From Epichloe hybrida (lineage: Eukaryota > Ascomycota > Sordariomycetes > Hypocreales > Clavicipitaceae), in the NCBI GenBank assembly GCA_019022495.1, contig JAFEKR010000011.1, forward strand, positions 1 to 64,000: a DNA stretch of 64,000 nt. Reading direction: 5' to 3'. The notes under the pieces were generated by a model, which made no database searches, was not told where the DNA came from, and saw only the letters and a list, made by a program, of their open reading frames with translations. The stretch's first letter is position 1. Each line of letters begins with the position of its first letter. A program made the translations under genes and the position numbers. Shown here piece after piece: positions 23,526 through 35,090 of the stretch.

Positions 23526-26500
23526 TCAATAAATTCCTTGAGTTCGGTATTGGAAGGTGTCATAGCTGAGAAGAGGTGTAAGCTCATTTCATATTGGAAA
23601 CCTTTAATGCCAAACCGGAAATGATGCAACTTACAGGCGAGTATAGTAGCTTCCGAAAGACTTCGCAATCAAGTCCGTTTCTACAAACTGCTCGGCCTCA
23701 TCGGCGCTAAGGTGCAGCTGGAAACGTTGCCGCAGGGTGTTTGTGACCTGAGCAACGCCCACGGCGAAGCAAGGCATCTTTGAATCGCGGCCCATCATTG
23801 CCACTAGATCAATGATGTTATCGGCGGAGCGACGCAGTGCTAGACATGTGTCAGTTTCGTTTAGGGGGGTTTGTAGATTTTTTTTCAGACGACAAATGCT
23901 ACGAGCAAAATCTTTTCGGTTCTTACCTTGAAATGCTTGCTTGCATAGTGTCTTGTAATCCTCGTAGTCGGGCGAATTAAGCCCCCCCAAGACGTTGACG
24001 TACTCATGAGTCAGCTTGAACGGAGCTGCCTCGAACCCAACTGATCCTGGCGAGTTTGATAGCATGAACCCAAAATCGATGTGAACAATATGGCCCTCGC
24101 TGTCAATGAGCACGTTGCCGTTATGTCTGTCTTTCAGCTGCAAGACGTACGATATGACGCTATACGCCGCTAGCGATCTCTTGAACGCATCCACGCCGGC
24201 CTTGTACGGTTCACTATCGGCCTGACCAAAGGCTTTGACGAAATGATCTTTGAGCGTGGCGATTCGCTGTCTGGGATTCTGCCCCGAGTCTATGGAGGCC
24301 AGGGTCAGACTGCGTTTCAACGAGTGCAGAGAGACACCATTCGTAATGGTCTCGATCAGACCTGAGGATTCTCCAGTAACCAAGATGCGCATCAGCTTCA
24401 CCCAGACGTTGACGCCAGCATCTAACCAGATTTTGTGACACACGTCGATGAGCTGACAAGCGAATGCTTCCTGCCTCAGATCGGCACCCGTCTTGACAAT
24501 GACGCTCACGAGGTCCCAGTTCTTCATCCAGCCAAACGGCGAGGACCTGCGAATTCGTTCTTTCTTGGCCTCCCACGCCTCGCCAAAGACTGCGGCGCTG
24601 GGATCGTCGCGATCGCCCCTGCGCTGGACACCTCCAGTTTTGAAATCGTTTTCCATTCGTTCCCTTCCGGCACTGGCATTTATAGCAGGGTCAATGGGAG
24701 CGTCTTCTTCTTCTAGGTCTGGGTTGCTCGTCGTCGGCGCCCCAGCATTGGTTTTTGCAATAATGCTATCAAAGGTCGGCCCTTGATCGTCCATGTCGAA
24801 GCTCTTTTCTTCGAGGCTCTGCATGCTGGCGATAATTTTGGCGCGGATGGCGGCGACCTCTTGCTTTGGACGCTTGCCGCTCGTCGCATCAAGCTGTGCC
24901 AGCATTTGAGATGCTGTACGCATGTGAGTTGCCAGAGCAGAGAAGTCGGGCTGATCTGCCGAAGCGTTTCGCGGCAAAGTAAGGGTCATCTTGCGCCTGC
25001 TGGATCCTGGGCTGCTGGACCCCGATGTCGACTGTCCCGACGTTCGGGGCGTGGCAGCGTCCAGCGTTGTTGAGGAGGTTGTAGCTCCACTCGAGAATCG
25101 CTCTGACGCCGGAGGCTGGTGATATCTCGTCGTCGATCTAGGTGGTGAGTCGTCGTCGACGAGCAGCATGGGGGAGCTTCCCAGGTCTCCCGAGGTTGGT
25201 TCAAAGACGCTATCAGCTGCATGTTCGGCAACGCGCGCAACATGCGCCATTTTTGGTGTTTCAAATGACAGGTCGAAGAGCCGACGTGATCTGCCACTGG
25301 GATCCAGCAAGTTGGCTAAAAGACGCTGGTTGTCAGGAGTATCTGGATCGAAGGTGAAGTCTTCTCTCAGAACCTCAACCATCATCAGATAGGGTACTTT
25401 CTCCGCGCTGTTGAGCACAGTGGCTTCCGCAGGGTTCAATCGCACTATCCTATGGTGACGGCTCTTTCCGGGGGATCCGTTCGCCAGTGTCGGAGGGCAG
25501 ATGACAGGAATGTCAATTTCAGCCGGCAAGTCGCGGGAAATGAGGGCCAGTTCTGCTCGCAACGCGCTCATCCGAGCTTGTTTGGGAACAATGACGAGAC
25601 GATTGGAAATACCTTCGAGCGCTGTCAAGAACTGAGTTTGAGATCGAAAGTAGTGTTGCCGAAGTAGCTTGACCTTCTGACTTGATGACAGATCGGCGGG
25701 GTTCAAGGCCATCTTGGCATTATGCGAGTGCCTCCTGAGAATACCATTCTCGTTTGGTCGGAGCGCTAGACCAGCTGACGCAGGAGTCACAGGACGGCTT
25801 GTTGGATGTGGCGACGGGAGGGGCAGAGATGCTGAGCTCAGGCAAGCTTCGATTGATTTCAGCTCCAATGCTGAAGGTCGTTTGTTTTCAGTTGTAGTTT
25901 TGCGCTTTTGCTGTGGCGTCGACGTCGTCAAGTAGGGCACACTCCCTGGAGAGGGTCTGTTCTCGTTGGCACTATCAGCTCCAGGCAGCGAATTCCTCGG
26001 CCCCTTGACGCGCCTAGATTTTGAGCTCGCTCCTGTAACCGTTTGCGCTCTGTTTGGTGCTTTCATCACCTCCTCGGTCTCGCGGATAACTTCAACAATG
26101 GGTTGAGGCTTCCGTGCCTGGGCGACAGCCAGAGGCCCCGCCCACTTCGGAATCATTGGGACCGCAAAACTGGCGAGAACGAAGCTCGACAAGACGGTAA
26201 CTGGCAGGACGTTCTCCTTGATCTTCTCATTCCGCGCCCTGTCTGCCAGCCCGAATACGATGTGTTGGACCTTGTTGTACACCCTCCGGCATGTTTGGAA
26301 TGCGCCGCCGTGGGGATTTGACGACAAGTCATATAGGTACGTTTGGAAAAGCCAGAAAGTCTGTAATGCGATTCCGACAATGCGTTAGTTCTTCTTTCGC
26401 CGGCCAGTTGCAAACTATGGGACATCTTTGTCGCAAAAAAATGCTACGTACCAGCAACGCAGCTGTCACGGATTCTTCGCAAAGGTCCAACAGGAACTCC

Positions 26501-26805
26501 TCCAGGGCCATCGACTCGTTATCGACGCTAATTATGAGATGGCATAGTTGAGGCAGGAAGAATTCAATGTCCTCGTATGGAAACTGCCGCAGCTTCTGGC
26601 AGAGGACATAATGAATGCCTACATGGTCGGCGTATCGTCTGCAGGCGAGAGCGGCCCCGTCAGTCAGGCTCGCTGGTACTATTTGAGCTATCAAAATTTC
26701 CCCGAGAACATGGAGTGGAACTCACGAAAGGTACGAAACTGGCAAAAACGGGTTCGAGTTGAAGACGTCGGATTCGATAAACCTCTGTAGCAGATCCCAC
26801 GACAT
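23526..26805 (-). CDS. PIK1: Phosphatidylinositol 4-kinase Pik1 (type III beta)
   Basis: This lipid kinase makes phosphatidylinositol 4-phosphate at the Golgi for secretion. I rebuilt five exons: 26805-26726, 26638-26452, 26360-23927, 23839-23635 and 23565-23526, giving 981 residues. The start MSWDLLQRFIESDVF and the following helices (YEDIEFFLPQLCHL) fit the N-terminal lipid-kinase-unique domain. The catalytic domain begins at about residue 690 with SSPFGWMKNWDLVSVIVKTG and GADLRQE, has the catalytic loop DRHNGN near 832, and the activation segment HIDFGFMLS. The intron at 23840-23926 is 87 bases long and has no stop, so a read-through would add 29 residues; splicing restores AFQALRRSADN. 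The last intron (23566-23634) restores the conserved tail YYTRLYDTFQYRTQGIY. The middle is Ser/Pro-rich and presumably disordered. Confidence 0.95.
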
Positions 26806-27922
26806 TTGGAGTTGTTGGTGTTGTTCGGTACTGCAGGGAGTTCGACAAGGCTAGTGGCAGTGGGAGGCGAGCAATTCGGCTTGGTTGCCTCATCTAGCTT
26901 GAACTGGCGAAGGTTTCTAGAGACGGATGGCTCGTTCGCATGGCTGGGGGGGGGAGGGGGGAGGCACAACAATGTCAACGCTCGAGGTCGGAAGATTATT
27001 GAGCAGGCGGGATCGAAAGAAGCGAACCGGCGGAGGTGGGTTGGTGCTGGAACGAGGGTCGCGGATTGGAGGGATGGAGAGCCGCGGATCGGTTTTTTTC
27101 GTGCAGGTTGTGGTGGTGGTGGTGGTGGAGACATATTTATACTCCTAACTTTCTTTATCGCAAACTTTGCTCTGACCTTACAGCCCCCCGTATTTGTGAC
27201 CCTGGAGCTTATTCCTATTATAGGTTTTTATTACTGCGGCTATGATTATTTGTATGTTAATTGTTTTACTGGCTAGGTATTGCTAGCAATAATTGTGCTT
27301 GATATATATTAGATGCATTGGCCACAACCAATGATGCAAAAAAAATATAAAAATCAATACTCCTAACTTTCCCGTCATCGTACCAATCGCCAAGAGGGCT
27401 TCAAAGTCCTTACTCTGGTCTCTACTTTTCTTTTGTCCGCATCAAAGATGAGCGTTTTGTCCTCGGACCTGCCCTGAACTTGTTCGTATTCATCACGGCC
27501 ACTGGCAGCATGCCTACCGCCAAAACACATGCTTCGTCACGTCAGTGCGAAAGATTAAACAAATAATATATATATATATATATAATTACTCATCAGCAGA
27601 TACAGCGCGTGCATGAGCATGAGGGAGGAAAATCGGTAAGATTTGCTGTATATTATCATTGTCAAATATCCTGCGGCGCAATGCATGTTGATCATGTTGC
27701 ACCGAAGAAAGCAGCACAGTATGTATCCGCCTTGTCGTTCCTCCAACGCCACTCCGGAATAACAGTAAAAAAAACAAAACAAAGCAGGCTTCCAACGCTT
27801 GCTTATATGAACGCCAGTGACACTCAAATCATGATTGAATGATTATTCACAGATTCCGTCATCATGCATGTCCCTTCTCAACACCAACCAAACTCCCCAA
27901 ATTACGAGCAAGTCTTCGGGGG
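26806..27922. other. Intergenic region upstream of PIK1
   Basis: This holds the promoter of PIK1 and the 3' flank of the NC2-alpha gene. Simple sequences are present: a G-run at about 26946-26961, GTGGTGG at about 27111-27127, and a TA microsatellite at about 27566-27584. No supported gene. Confidence 0.6.
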
Positions 27923-28801
27923 CTAAACCTTCTTCTTGCGTCCACCACTTCTCCCCCTTTTCTTAGGTTCCGAGTCGTCGTCACTGTCGCTCTCGGCTTT
28001 GGGTTTTGACTTGGCGCCCTCCTTGTCGTTCTCTACGCGACTGACAATGTCTCGCAGAAAGTCCCATTGATCGTCAGTTTCGACCACTTGCTTCAACATG
28101 GATGCTGTGACCCTCTTTGATCCCTTCTCCTTGGCGACGTCGGCGCTTTTGCTGACCAACTGAATCATGAAGAGCTCTAGAGCCTTGCCCACAGCGATGG
28201 GTGTCTGCTGGGCCACCTTTCCAACTTCCTCGTCAGCCTGCATGATCCTTTTTATCCGCGCTGTTGGAAACTTCGTTTTCACTGGTGAAGGGTCGATGAC
28301 CGGAGCAGGCGGTGCAGCTGCAGCCCTTCGAGGAGGCATGTCCGGATTGTACTGCGCAGAGGTGGCTGGGGATTCGGTAGGGTAGGCCGGCGGAATTTGT
28401 GGCGGGGCTTGTAGCCGAATGTGCGACGAATAATGCTGACTCGGAGGTGTTTGTTGGAAGCGCGCTGGTTGCAAATCGTGAGGGTTGTTTTGGGGGGGCA
28501 ACTGATTCGGACTCGGGTTGGGAGGAGAATAATATTGTTGCGCAGGAGGAGAACAGGTCAAAAATTCAGGTGCTTGCATGGGTGGAGCGTAGGAACGGCC
28601 GCCGTACGCGTAGGGCCGCCCGGGTGGGTGCAATTTATTATTATGTTGGCCTGATGAGCCTGAAGAGCCTGAAGAGCCTGGAGCTTGTTGGGTTGGAGGA
28701 TAAAGTGGTGATGCAGGTTGGGTGGGGCCGGCGCCTGAGTAAAAGGAAGATAGGTCCGGCGACTTGGGTGCGTAGCCCGAGGTGGAATCGTCCCCAGACA
28801 T
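27923..28801 (-). CDS. BUR6: Negative cofactor 2 alpha (Dr1-associated protein, Bur6-type histone-fold protein)
   Basis: A single exon encodes 292 residues. NC2-alpha pairs with NC2-beta through histone folds, clamps TBP on DNA and represses or tunes RNA polymerase II initiation. Residues about 176-256 carry the histone fold, starting KFPTARIKRIMQADEEVGKV and continuing with PIAVGKALELFMIQLV and KRVTASMLKQVVE. The first 170 residues are rich in Pro, Gln, Ser and Tyr and look disordered. The C terminus is acidic and then basic (ESDSDDDSEPKKRGR to RKKKV), probably including a nuclear localisation signal. Yeast Bur6 is shorter, but filamentous fungi commonly have a long N-terminal extension. The ATG at 28799-28801 is the first Met in the frame. 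The PIK1 gene follows downstream on the same strand. Confidence 0.92.
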   Translation of the reverse strand: MSGDDSTSGYAPKSPDLSSFYSGAGPTQPASPLYPPTQQAPGSSGSSGSSGQHNNKLHPPGRPYAYGGRSYAPPMQAPEFLTCSPPAQQYYSPPNPSPNQLPPQNNPHDLQPARFQQTPPSQHYSSHIRLQAPPQIPPAYPTESPATSAQYNPDMPPRRAAAAPPAPVIDPSPVKTKFPTARIKRIMQADEEVGKVAQQTPIAVGKALELFMIQLVSKSADVAKEKGSKRVTASMLKQVVETDDQWDFLRDIVSRVENDKEGAKSKPKAESDSDDDSEPKKRGRSGGRKKKV

Positions 28802-30237
28802 GGTACAGTGGGTGTATGTACAGTGGGTGTAATCCGTAGCGCTGCCTCAAACCACCTGGGCCGGGCTCTGTTCAACAGGGCGGGCTGGTTGAGTGGAAAC
28901 AGTGACAATGCCGTCTTCTTGACTCTTGAACGGATCGCAGACCGCGTAGTGCGTGGCGCGCGCAGCTCTTCGGCAAGAACGCTGACGGTAGATATGAGAA
29001 ACTTGAGGGACGAAAGAAAGAAGGAAAGAGAGTGGCATGAAGACTAATAACAATGGGAGCCCGTTGTGTTGGGAAAAGTCGTTCGCGCGTTCTCGTCAAC
29101 AACGCGGCTTCACTCTACGGATCCGTAACACGAATTCAAATCAATGGAATCCGTACGTCCGTAGTAGGAGTGAGAGCAAGTTCGGAGGACGGAGGTCCAG
29201 AAAAGAGGGAGCCGGGTAGGATGCACGATGATGCCCTCACCTCACAATCCGAGCTAGATCTGATCTGATCGAGTTGTCCTTGCGCTTCTTGCAGGCTGAT
29301 CAGTGAGGGAATGCCGACCGTTTATATGCGGAGAAGTGCGAGGAGCTTCAGGCTGCGCCGCGCCTGCCCCTGCCTGCCCACTCGCCCCGTCGCGGCCAGA
29401 CCTGTGCGACTTTTGCGACTTGACTGACTGGATCCCTGGATCCCTGAATCCCGAGGGGGGGTTGCACGCTGCCGAATGCGGCAAAAAAAGGTCTCGTGCA
29501 TCCTCCCTTTGCTCCTTCCACGCGCGTTCTCGCCATCAGTGCTCACGCCATCAGTGCCCACGCCATCAGTGCCCACGCGATATCAGTGCTCACGCCATCT
29601 GGCTGTGGCCGGAAGACTTGGAAGACTGGCGCAACCATTCGCATTATTTTCCCCCTGACGGACCGGACTGTTTGAGGCAACGAGCAGGACATGATGCTGA
29701 TGAACAATGGCCGGTTCTCGGGCGAAAAGCACTGCACCGTGAACAGCTACAACGGTGGGCAATGGCCCAATGGGGCATCCGATGGTCTTGTGCGAACCCT
29801 TGTTGGTGGCCCGCTTTGCCAACGGAACAACGTATGTACGACGGTCCCGCAGAAGCGTCGCAACCGCCTGAATCTTGGCCTCCGTCGTTGTACAACTCGT
29901 TGATCCCCATTCCAACGATTACCAGACATTCGTCTGCGCAGCCGCTGTCCACAGGCTCAACAACAAATGTGTGCCACAAATCAGGTATGTCACAGATAAC
30001 CCCTCGCGCGCACCATGTACTTTTGTTCTCTAGGGGCGCGCCACTGAGTCGGTATGATTCACCGCGCGTTTCTTTCAGTGATGATGAATATCGTGAGCTT
30101 TGAAATACCAGAGACAGCAGGGCAGTGACGAAACCAAGCACGTCAGGTCGACTTGTCTAGGGTTTCCGATCTGCAACTTACCATGGCTGATCGATGAATT
30201 TTCCTTTTTTTTTACTTGATCTAATCTGAGATGCAAC
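28802..30237. other. Long intergenic region with a minisatellite and unassigned open frames
   Basis: The right side of the NC2-alpha promoter contains GATCTGATCTGATC (about 29258-29271). A 15-bp minisatellite lies at 29532-29598. At about 29690-29985 several frames are open on both strands; one plus-strand reading contains Cys residues (KHCTVNSYNGGQWPNG, CQRNNVC, and in another frame DYQTFVCAAAVHRLNNKC), but no family is recognised and no consistent gene model could be built. It may be an unrecognised small gene or relic. Confidence 0.45.
29532..29598 (+). repeat. 15-bp minisatellite, four units
   Basis: The unit GCCATCAGTGCCCAC is repeated at 29532, 29547 and 29562, followed by a 17-base variant (GCGATATCAGTGCTCAC) and a partial unit. 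Units differ by single C/T exchanges. Confidence 0.85.
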
Positions 30238-31727
30238 CTATGCTGTTGGCATTGTCTTTTTATTGCTTTGAACGACATCATCCCCGACTTTTTCTCTAAC
30301 TTGTCGCACAATAGATTCAAGACCTTGCAGCCGCCGGTCTCTTGTACTGGATAGCAGCAGCGACGCCACCGGCCATGCGTGAATGCCTCCTTCGAACTCC
30401 ATGGCATCAATCTCGATCTTGTTCCGGCGCTGATGGCGAATGAAGGCCTCCGCATCCGGAGCCAGGGTTTCTTCCTCGCCATAGACAACAAAATAACCGC
30501 GTTGTGGGCTCACTTCCTTCCAGAGATGTCCGTCATCGCAAAGACCTGGCGAAGCTGATGAATCATGCACCCTCGATCCTGCATAGGCTTTTCCATATAC
30601 CCATAATCTGTCTCGTTCTAGGTAATCTACCCTTGACGGGTTATGATTGTCTGAAACCAATGTGATCCATGGTGAGATCAGAACCGCCAACCTTGGCACA
30701 GCGAGTATTGTGGTGCCGTTAGTTTCGTGGCCGTTGGTCCTGTTGCCTAATTCGCGGAGTAGGCTGAGCGTCAATGTCCCTCCTGCCGAGTCTCCGGCCA
30801 CGCACACCTTTGATGCGACCTTGACCTCTCCCAAAACATGCTTGTAACCGAGCACGACTTGGTTGATCTGGGTAGGATGCCTCTTCTCAGGAACCAAGGA
30901 ATATTCCAAGGCGAAAATTGCTGGATTCTCAAACCGAGACTTGAGTAGTAGATGATGCATGGCGAGCAAAAATTCAAGATAGAAGTAGCATGAACCCAGA
31001 GCGAATCCGCCTCCTGTGTGAATAGTGTCAGCGACTGCAAGCAGTGCATATTCTCTGATTTTTGGTGCCCGTGAAGCCTACATACCGTGCACGTAGTATA
31101 CAACTACATCTGCTTCTTTTCCAGCATCATGCCTCATCCAAAGACCAGCGGCAGAAGTTTGGCCCTAAAGACTTTCCCGTTAATCGTTCAGGTACTCAAA
31201 TACCGTGATGCCGCATGTAGGGGTGAAATCACCTCTTGAAGTACCCTCTCCTGCAGGTGTGCAGGGAAAGAGAAGATGCCGTTCCTGAACATCCTCCATC
31301 TCAGAAGCGGGTAGGCAAACCGTTTCGACAGGAAAACCTTGAGAGCCTCGGTTGGAAAATACATGAAGCCATATCGTACAATTCGAACGATCATGTCCTC
31401 GAAGACGCTGGATTCTCGAATGAAGCGAGGCTGCGCATCCCTCGATTTGGCGTAACGGGCCAAGAAATGAAATGGGAGAACGAACACTTTTGACAGTGAT
31501 GGAGAATGCTCATCAGTCACAAGGTTCTTTGTTTTCATGGTGATGTGATGTTGACGCGAGAGTCAGCAGGACGGGTAAACTGGGTACTTGGTTAACTTAC
31601 AGATCAAAGGCAGCGCCGCACACACGAGCTTCAAAGTGGCAAAGACGCCTGCCGTCCAGAGCAATTGAGGCGCAAGGAGGACGCCGGCGATGGAGCAGTC
31701 GAGAATGGAGACTGGACTGAGAATCAT
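30238..31727 (-). CDS. Alpha/beta-hydrolase of the HGGG/GDSAGG type (esterase or steryl acetyl hydrolase-like)
   Basis: I built four exons: 31727-31601, 31486-31233, 31164-31086 and 31013-30238, giving 411 residues with phases that close. The N terminus (MILSPVSILDC... LLWTAGVFATLKLV) is hydrophobic and may be a membrane anchor, as in fungal steryl acetyl hydrolases. The oxyanion-hole motif VVVYYVHGGGF is split by the third intron. The nucleophile sits in CVAGDSAGG, the likely acid is Asp in EEETLAPDAEAF, and the His is in GGIHAWP. These features define the hormone-sensitive-lipase/carboxylesterase group that cleaves small esters. The substrate cannot be told from sequence. Exons 1 and 2 are the least certain; an alternative start is the ATG at 31538. 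It is divergent from the DUF3605 gene. Confidence 0.8.
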
Positions 31728-32248
31728 GGTTTCAGGATTTATTCTCGACGAGATGCATCGAGACGGATTTTGGAAGAGGATAATTCCACCAGCGATTGCT
31801 AGTCCGTACGGATTATCTGCGGAAGAGATTGGTTGAGTTGACTGGCTGTGGTTTGTTGCAGGGATATCATGGGGGTTTATTAAGGGGAGTTGTTTATTAA
31901 TTGAAGGTATGTACGGACTACGTCAGTCACCGTGGCAGGTAGGCAAGTCAGTCATACATATGCTTGCTTGTTTGGGGACCGACTCCGACCGAGGTACATT
32001 AATGAGGTAATGGATGTGGGAGGGAGGGCATGAAGGTCGGAGACACTGCATTAGGTAAGACGCGTATGGGTCGTTTTAAGTTGTACCGCAGCCCGACAAC
32101 TTCTCACTTGACGGCGCTTTCAGAGTCAACAATTCAAGTCGAGTGACTGTGAACTCGGAAACCACGACGTTGAGTTGCGGAATTCGGGTCAAACAACTCG
32201 CTTGCCATTGCACTCGAGCCGCGCGGATATCAAAGCCCACACACAGCA
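31728..32248. promoter_or_regulatory. Shared divergent promoter region
   Basis: About 520 bases separate the start of the hydrolase (-) from the DUF3605 gene (+). Both promoters must lie here. No clear TATA box or operator was recognised. Confidence 0.4.
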
Positions 32249-33035
32249 ATGGGCGACGGGGTCGGCACAACCAAAACCAACGCGGAAGCACCGTTTCCAC
32301 TAACAGACGTAGACAAGTGGGTGTTGTCACAAACAGACGACGAGTTCAAGAAGCATGATTGGGACGACCTAAAGCAAGTAATTGGTGAGCGCTCGCTCCC
32401 ATTGGACTCATGTGCAAATAGCTACTTGTTCGTTGGGGAGGGGGTGACAAAAGACAGTCCCTCCACGATCCTCCACGAATGACGAGTTCTCTAAGTCCTG
32501 CAAGATAGAAACCAACAACCTCTCTGTGCTCAAACGATGTCCCTCGGACCTCAGGCGCTACATGACATGGACAGCCGAGACCAAAGCCCAATATGGCAGC
32601 ATGATGCACTACCTTCTTGCCAACAGGCTTCCCCGATCCTGGGGCCAACCACCGTTTACACCAGAATCGCCAATCCCGTTTGACAAGCCCTCGGATTACA
32701 AGGTCCTCTTGAACGATTGGCCGTATGGTCTGGAGAGGAACATCACTCACATCGTAGTATGGACCCGGACGCTGATTCCTACGGATAACGACATAGGAGA
32801 CATGATGCCCGAGAGCAGGGCATTGGTGGCCGACTTTGTGAAGAGGTATTTCGTCGATCCTCTTGGTGAGAACGGCAAGCAGCGGGTCCTGTGGTTCAAG
32901 AATTGGGTGGCGTTGCAGAGCGTACGTGCTTTGGAGCATATTCACGTGCTGGTCAGGGACGTAGATGACGACACGTTGGAGCGGTGGACAGGCGAGAGGC
33001 CCGAGAGAGCGTCAGTAGCGGCAGAGGACAGATGA
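32249..33035 (+). CDS. DUF3605 protein (N-acetylglucosamine-induced protein 1-like)
   Basis: Two exons, 32249-32384 and 32509-33035, encode 220 residues. The intron has GTGAGC and AAGATAG ends, and the join GAA (Glu) keeps the frame. The domain begins with PFPLTDVDKWVLSQTDDEF and continues with ETNNLSVLKRCPSDLRRYM, WTAETKAQYGSM, DYKVLLNDWPYGLE, HIVVWTRTLIP and RVLWFKNWVALQSVRALEH. These are features of the fungal DUF3605 family, whose Candida member (Gig1) is induced by GlcNAc. A biochemical activity is not established for the family. The C-terminal tail is charged and variable. The 3' end is only 162 bases from the convergent SND2 gene. Confidence 0.9.
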
Positions 33036-33197
33036 TTCCGCATTGTTCTCTCAACGAGGTTCGGAAAATAAATGCCACCCCGGCGTCACCGGCTTGGGAG
33101 GAACCGGCGGCCACATCCCTCTAAAATCCCTTCTCTACTTGTAGAGAATTTCATGTTTCCATACAATTCAACCCCGCAAGGTGCATTCTGCCTACCG

Positions 33198-33698
33198 CTA
33201 CGCCGCTCTTCGTGCTCTCCTGTTTCCCTGGGGAGCAGCAGAACCCGCAGCCCCCGAGGCATCTCCGCCCTGCATCTGCGCCAACTTCTTTTGCCTTCCC
33301 ATGCCCAAAAGCCCTGAGCCCTGATACGCCCCGTACGCGGGAAGAACCGCCCACAAAAGCCAACCCCAGTTTCCCACCAGCATGACAAAAATGGCCGCAG
33401 CCCACGTCACCCAGATGACATCGAACATGTACTCGGTCAAGCCGGCAGCGGCAAGATCCTCCCCCGCGGTCTTGAGAGCCCCCGTGGCGGCGTCAAACTT
33501 GGGTCGTCCCGATATCTCCAGAACGTACTCGCAGATGATGCTGGGCGTGGCGAAGAGGCCGTAGGCGACGAGGGAGCGAGACCGGAAGAGGAAGTGGGAT
33601 AGCAGGAAGAGAGCGTTGACCACGAGGGAGCCCATGTGCAGGTTGTTGAGGGCTGCTGCGTTGGCCTTGGCCCGGTCCTTTTTCGCTTTTTGCGCCAT
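33198..33698 (-). CDS. SND2: SRP-independent targeting protein SND2/Env10 (TMEM208 family)
   Basis: A single exon encodes 166 residues. SND2 is an ER membrane protein of the SND pathway, which directs proteins with internal or C-terminal signals to the ER independently of SRP. The N terminus (MAQKAKKDRAKANAAALNN) is basic and cytosolic. Hydrophobic segments lie at about residues 24-40, 44-62 and 90-125 (VIWVTWAAAIFVMLVGNWGW), and the tail is again basic (NRRARRAA). Length, order of helices and the start motif fit TMEM208/DUF788. The tail is Gly/Ala-rich and probably disordered. Confidence 0.92.
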   Translation of the reverse strand: MAQKAKKDRAKANAAALNNLHMGSLVVNALFLLSHFLFRSRSLVAYGLFATPSIICEYVLEISGRPKFDAATGALKTAGEDLAAAGLTEYMFDVIWVTWAAAIFVMLVGNWGWLLWAVLPAYGAYQGSGLLGMGRQKKLAQMQGGDASGAAGSAAPQGNRRARRAA

Positions 33699-35090
33699 GG
33701 GATGAGACGGTGATGCTGTTCTTGGAGAGATTGGTCAATTGAGGGGGATGAGTTGAGTGGTTTCGGCCAGGAAATCGTCGTCGATATCGATGTTTTTTTT
33801 TTGTGCAAGTCTTCCGGTGGGCTCGGCTGGGCGGGTCGGCAGCGCGGTTCAGAACTGCAACTACGGCTGTAGGAAAAAATAGGGAACTTTTAAGGTGGCT
33901 GGGGGCACACGGGGCTGTCCCATCCATCCATGGAGGAAGTACGACTCGCTTTATTTTCATACGCTTGCTTATCCGCAATCTTATTCTGAATAAAATATTA
34001 ATACGGTACATCAATCATCTCTGGGGGAAGGGCACATTTGAGGTGGCTACTGTCACATGACAGGTGGATCACACTCCGTACATATACATATGTATGTACT
34101 CCGTACTCCGTAATCCGTAAGCATGCCATCCATTTGTCCATTCGAAGGGATCCATATTTTGTTTCTTGTTGCCGGGCAAGGGCGAACGACGCAAAGCAAC
34201 CAAGAACGGTTGATGTCTCTCATCCAATCAAGCGCTGGCCACCACAACAACTTGCGCGCCTGCCCAGCAGCTCCCGTCTGGCCCATGATCAGCTTCAAGG
34301 CGCATTGTCGTGGTTGACCTCATCACCACGACAGGACCGGATCTTGATCCCGAGCGAAGAAACTTGGCTTCCTCTCCCAGCTTCTCATACGCGCCCGTGA
34401 CCATTTGGCCAACGTCGGTGCGCATCGAGACGGGCGCATGCTCATGCCCCTTTTGTTGCCGCTGCAATTGTCCCCTTGCACGCAAGCATTCGCTTTTGAC
34501 GCCTAAAGTCGTTGGCTGGGGACCCACCAGACCTGCTCACCTCACCACGGCCTCTCTGTCTGTTCACAAACCGACTTGTCGAGCCAGCCATAACTCCCTC
34601 GCACGACCTGCTTGCTTGCTCGTCTGCTTTATTTTATTTCTTCATCTCTTACATTGGACGAGGTGCTCCCTGCTCTGGCAGAGGCATCGTGTATATTCCA
34701 TTTGTTGGACCTCCTTCCCCCAACCGTGCAGGTAGAGCGTGCGTTGCTCTTCCGACGTTCCTTCTTGTCCGCTTGCTTTGTTTGTTGTGATTTACTTCAC
34801 CAACATCACCAAACTTCCATCACGGCGATAACGACAGCCGACACAAATTTGCGCATCTACAGGGTCGGTAGCCGAATTTCACACGACGACACACTATTTG
34901 AATCAACACCCTGTTCTCGCCGCCCTCGCCAACTCGTCTCGCGTCGAATCCGCCGTCCCGCCAAAGCCTGCGACCCCTCGTGGCATTCATACCTTGATGG
35001 CATTGCACATAAAATAACAACTGCGTGGTAGAATAAAAAGTCAAAGTGTCTGGTTCTCCCCGCTGGACCCGGGAGCGCGGTTGACCTAGG
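33699..35090. promoter_or_regulatory. Divergent promoter region of SND2 and APC3
   Basis: About 1.4 kb without a supported gene. At 34096-34118 the phrase ACTCCGTA is repeated (ACTCCGTACTCCGTAATCCG). The stretch at about 34560-34820 is pyrimidine-rich, as often seen upstream of fungal housekeeping genes, so the APC3 mRNA may have a long leader or a non-coding first exon. Open frames here (for example 34310-34735) show no family features. Confidence 0.5.

Noticed and set aside
29303..30103. 266-codon plus-strand frame
   Set aside because: It runs through the minisatellite, has biased composition and shows no domain. It was treated as a chance frame.
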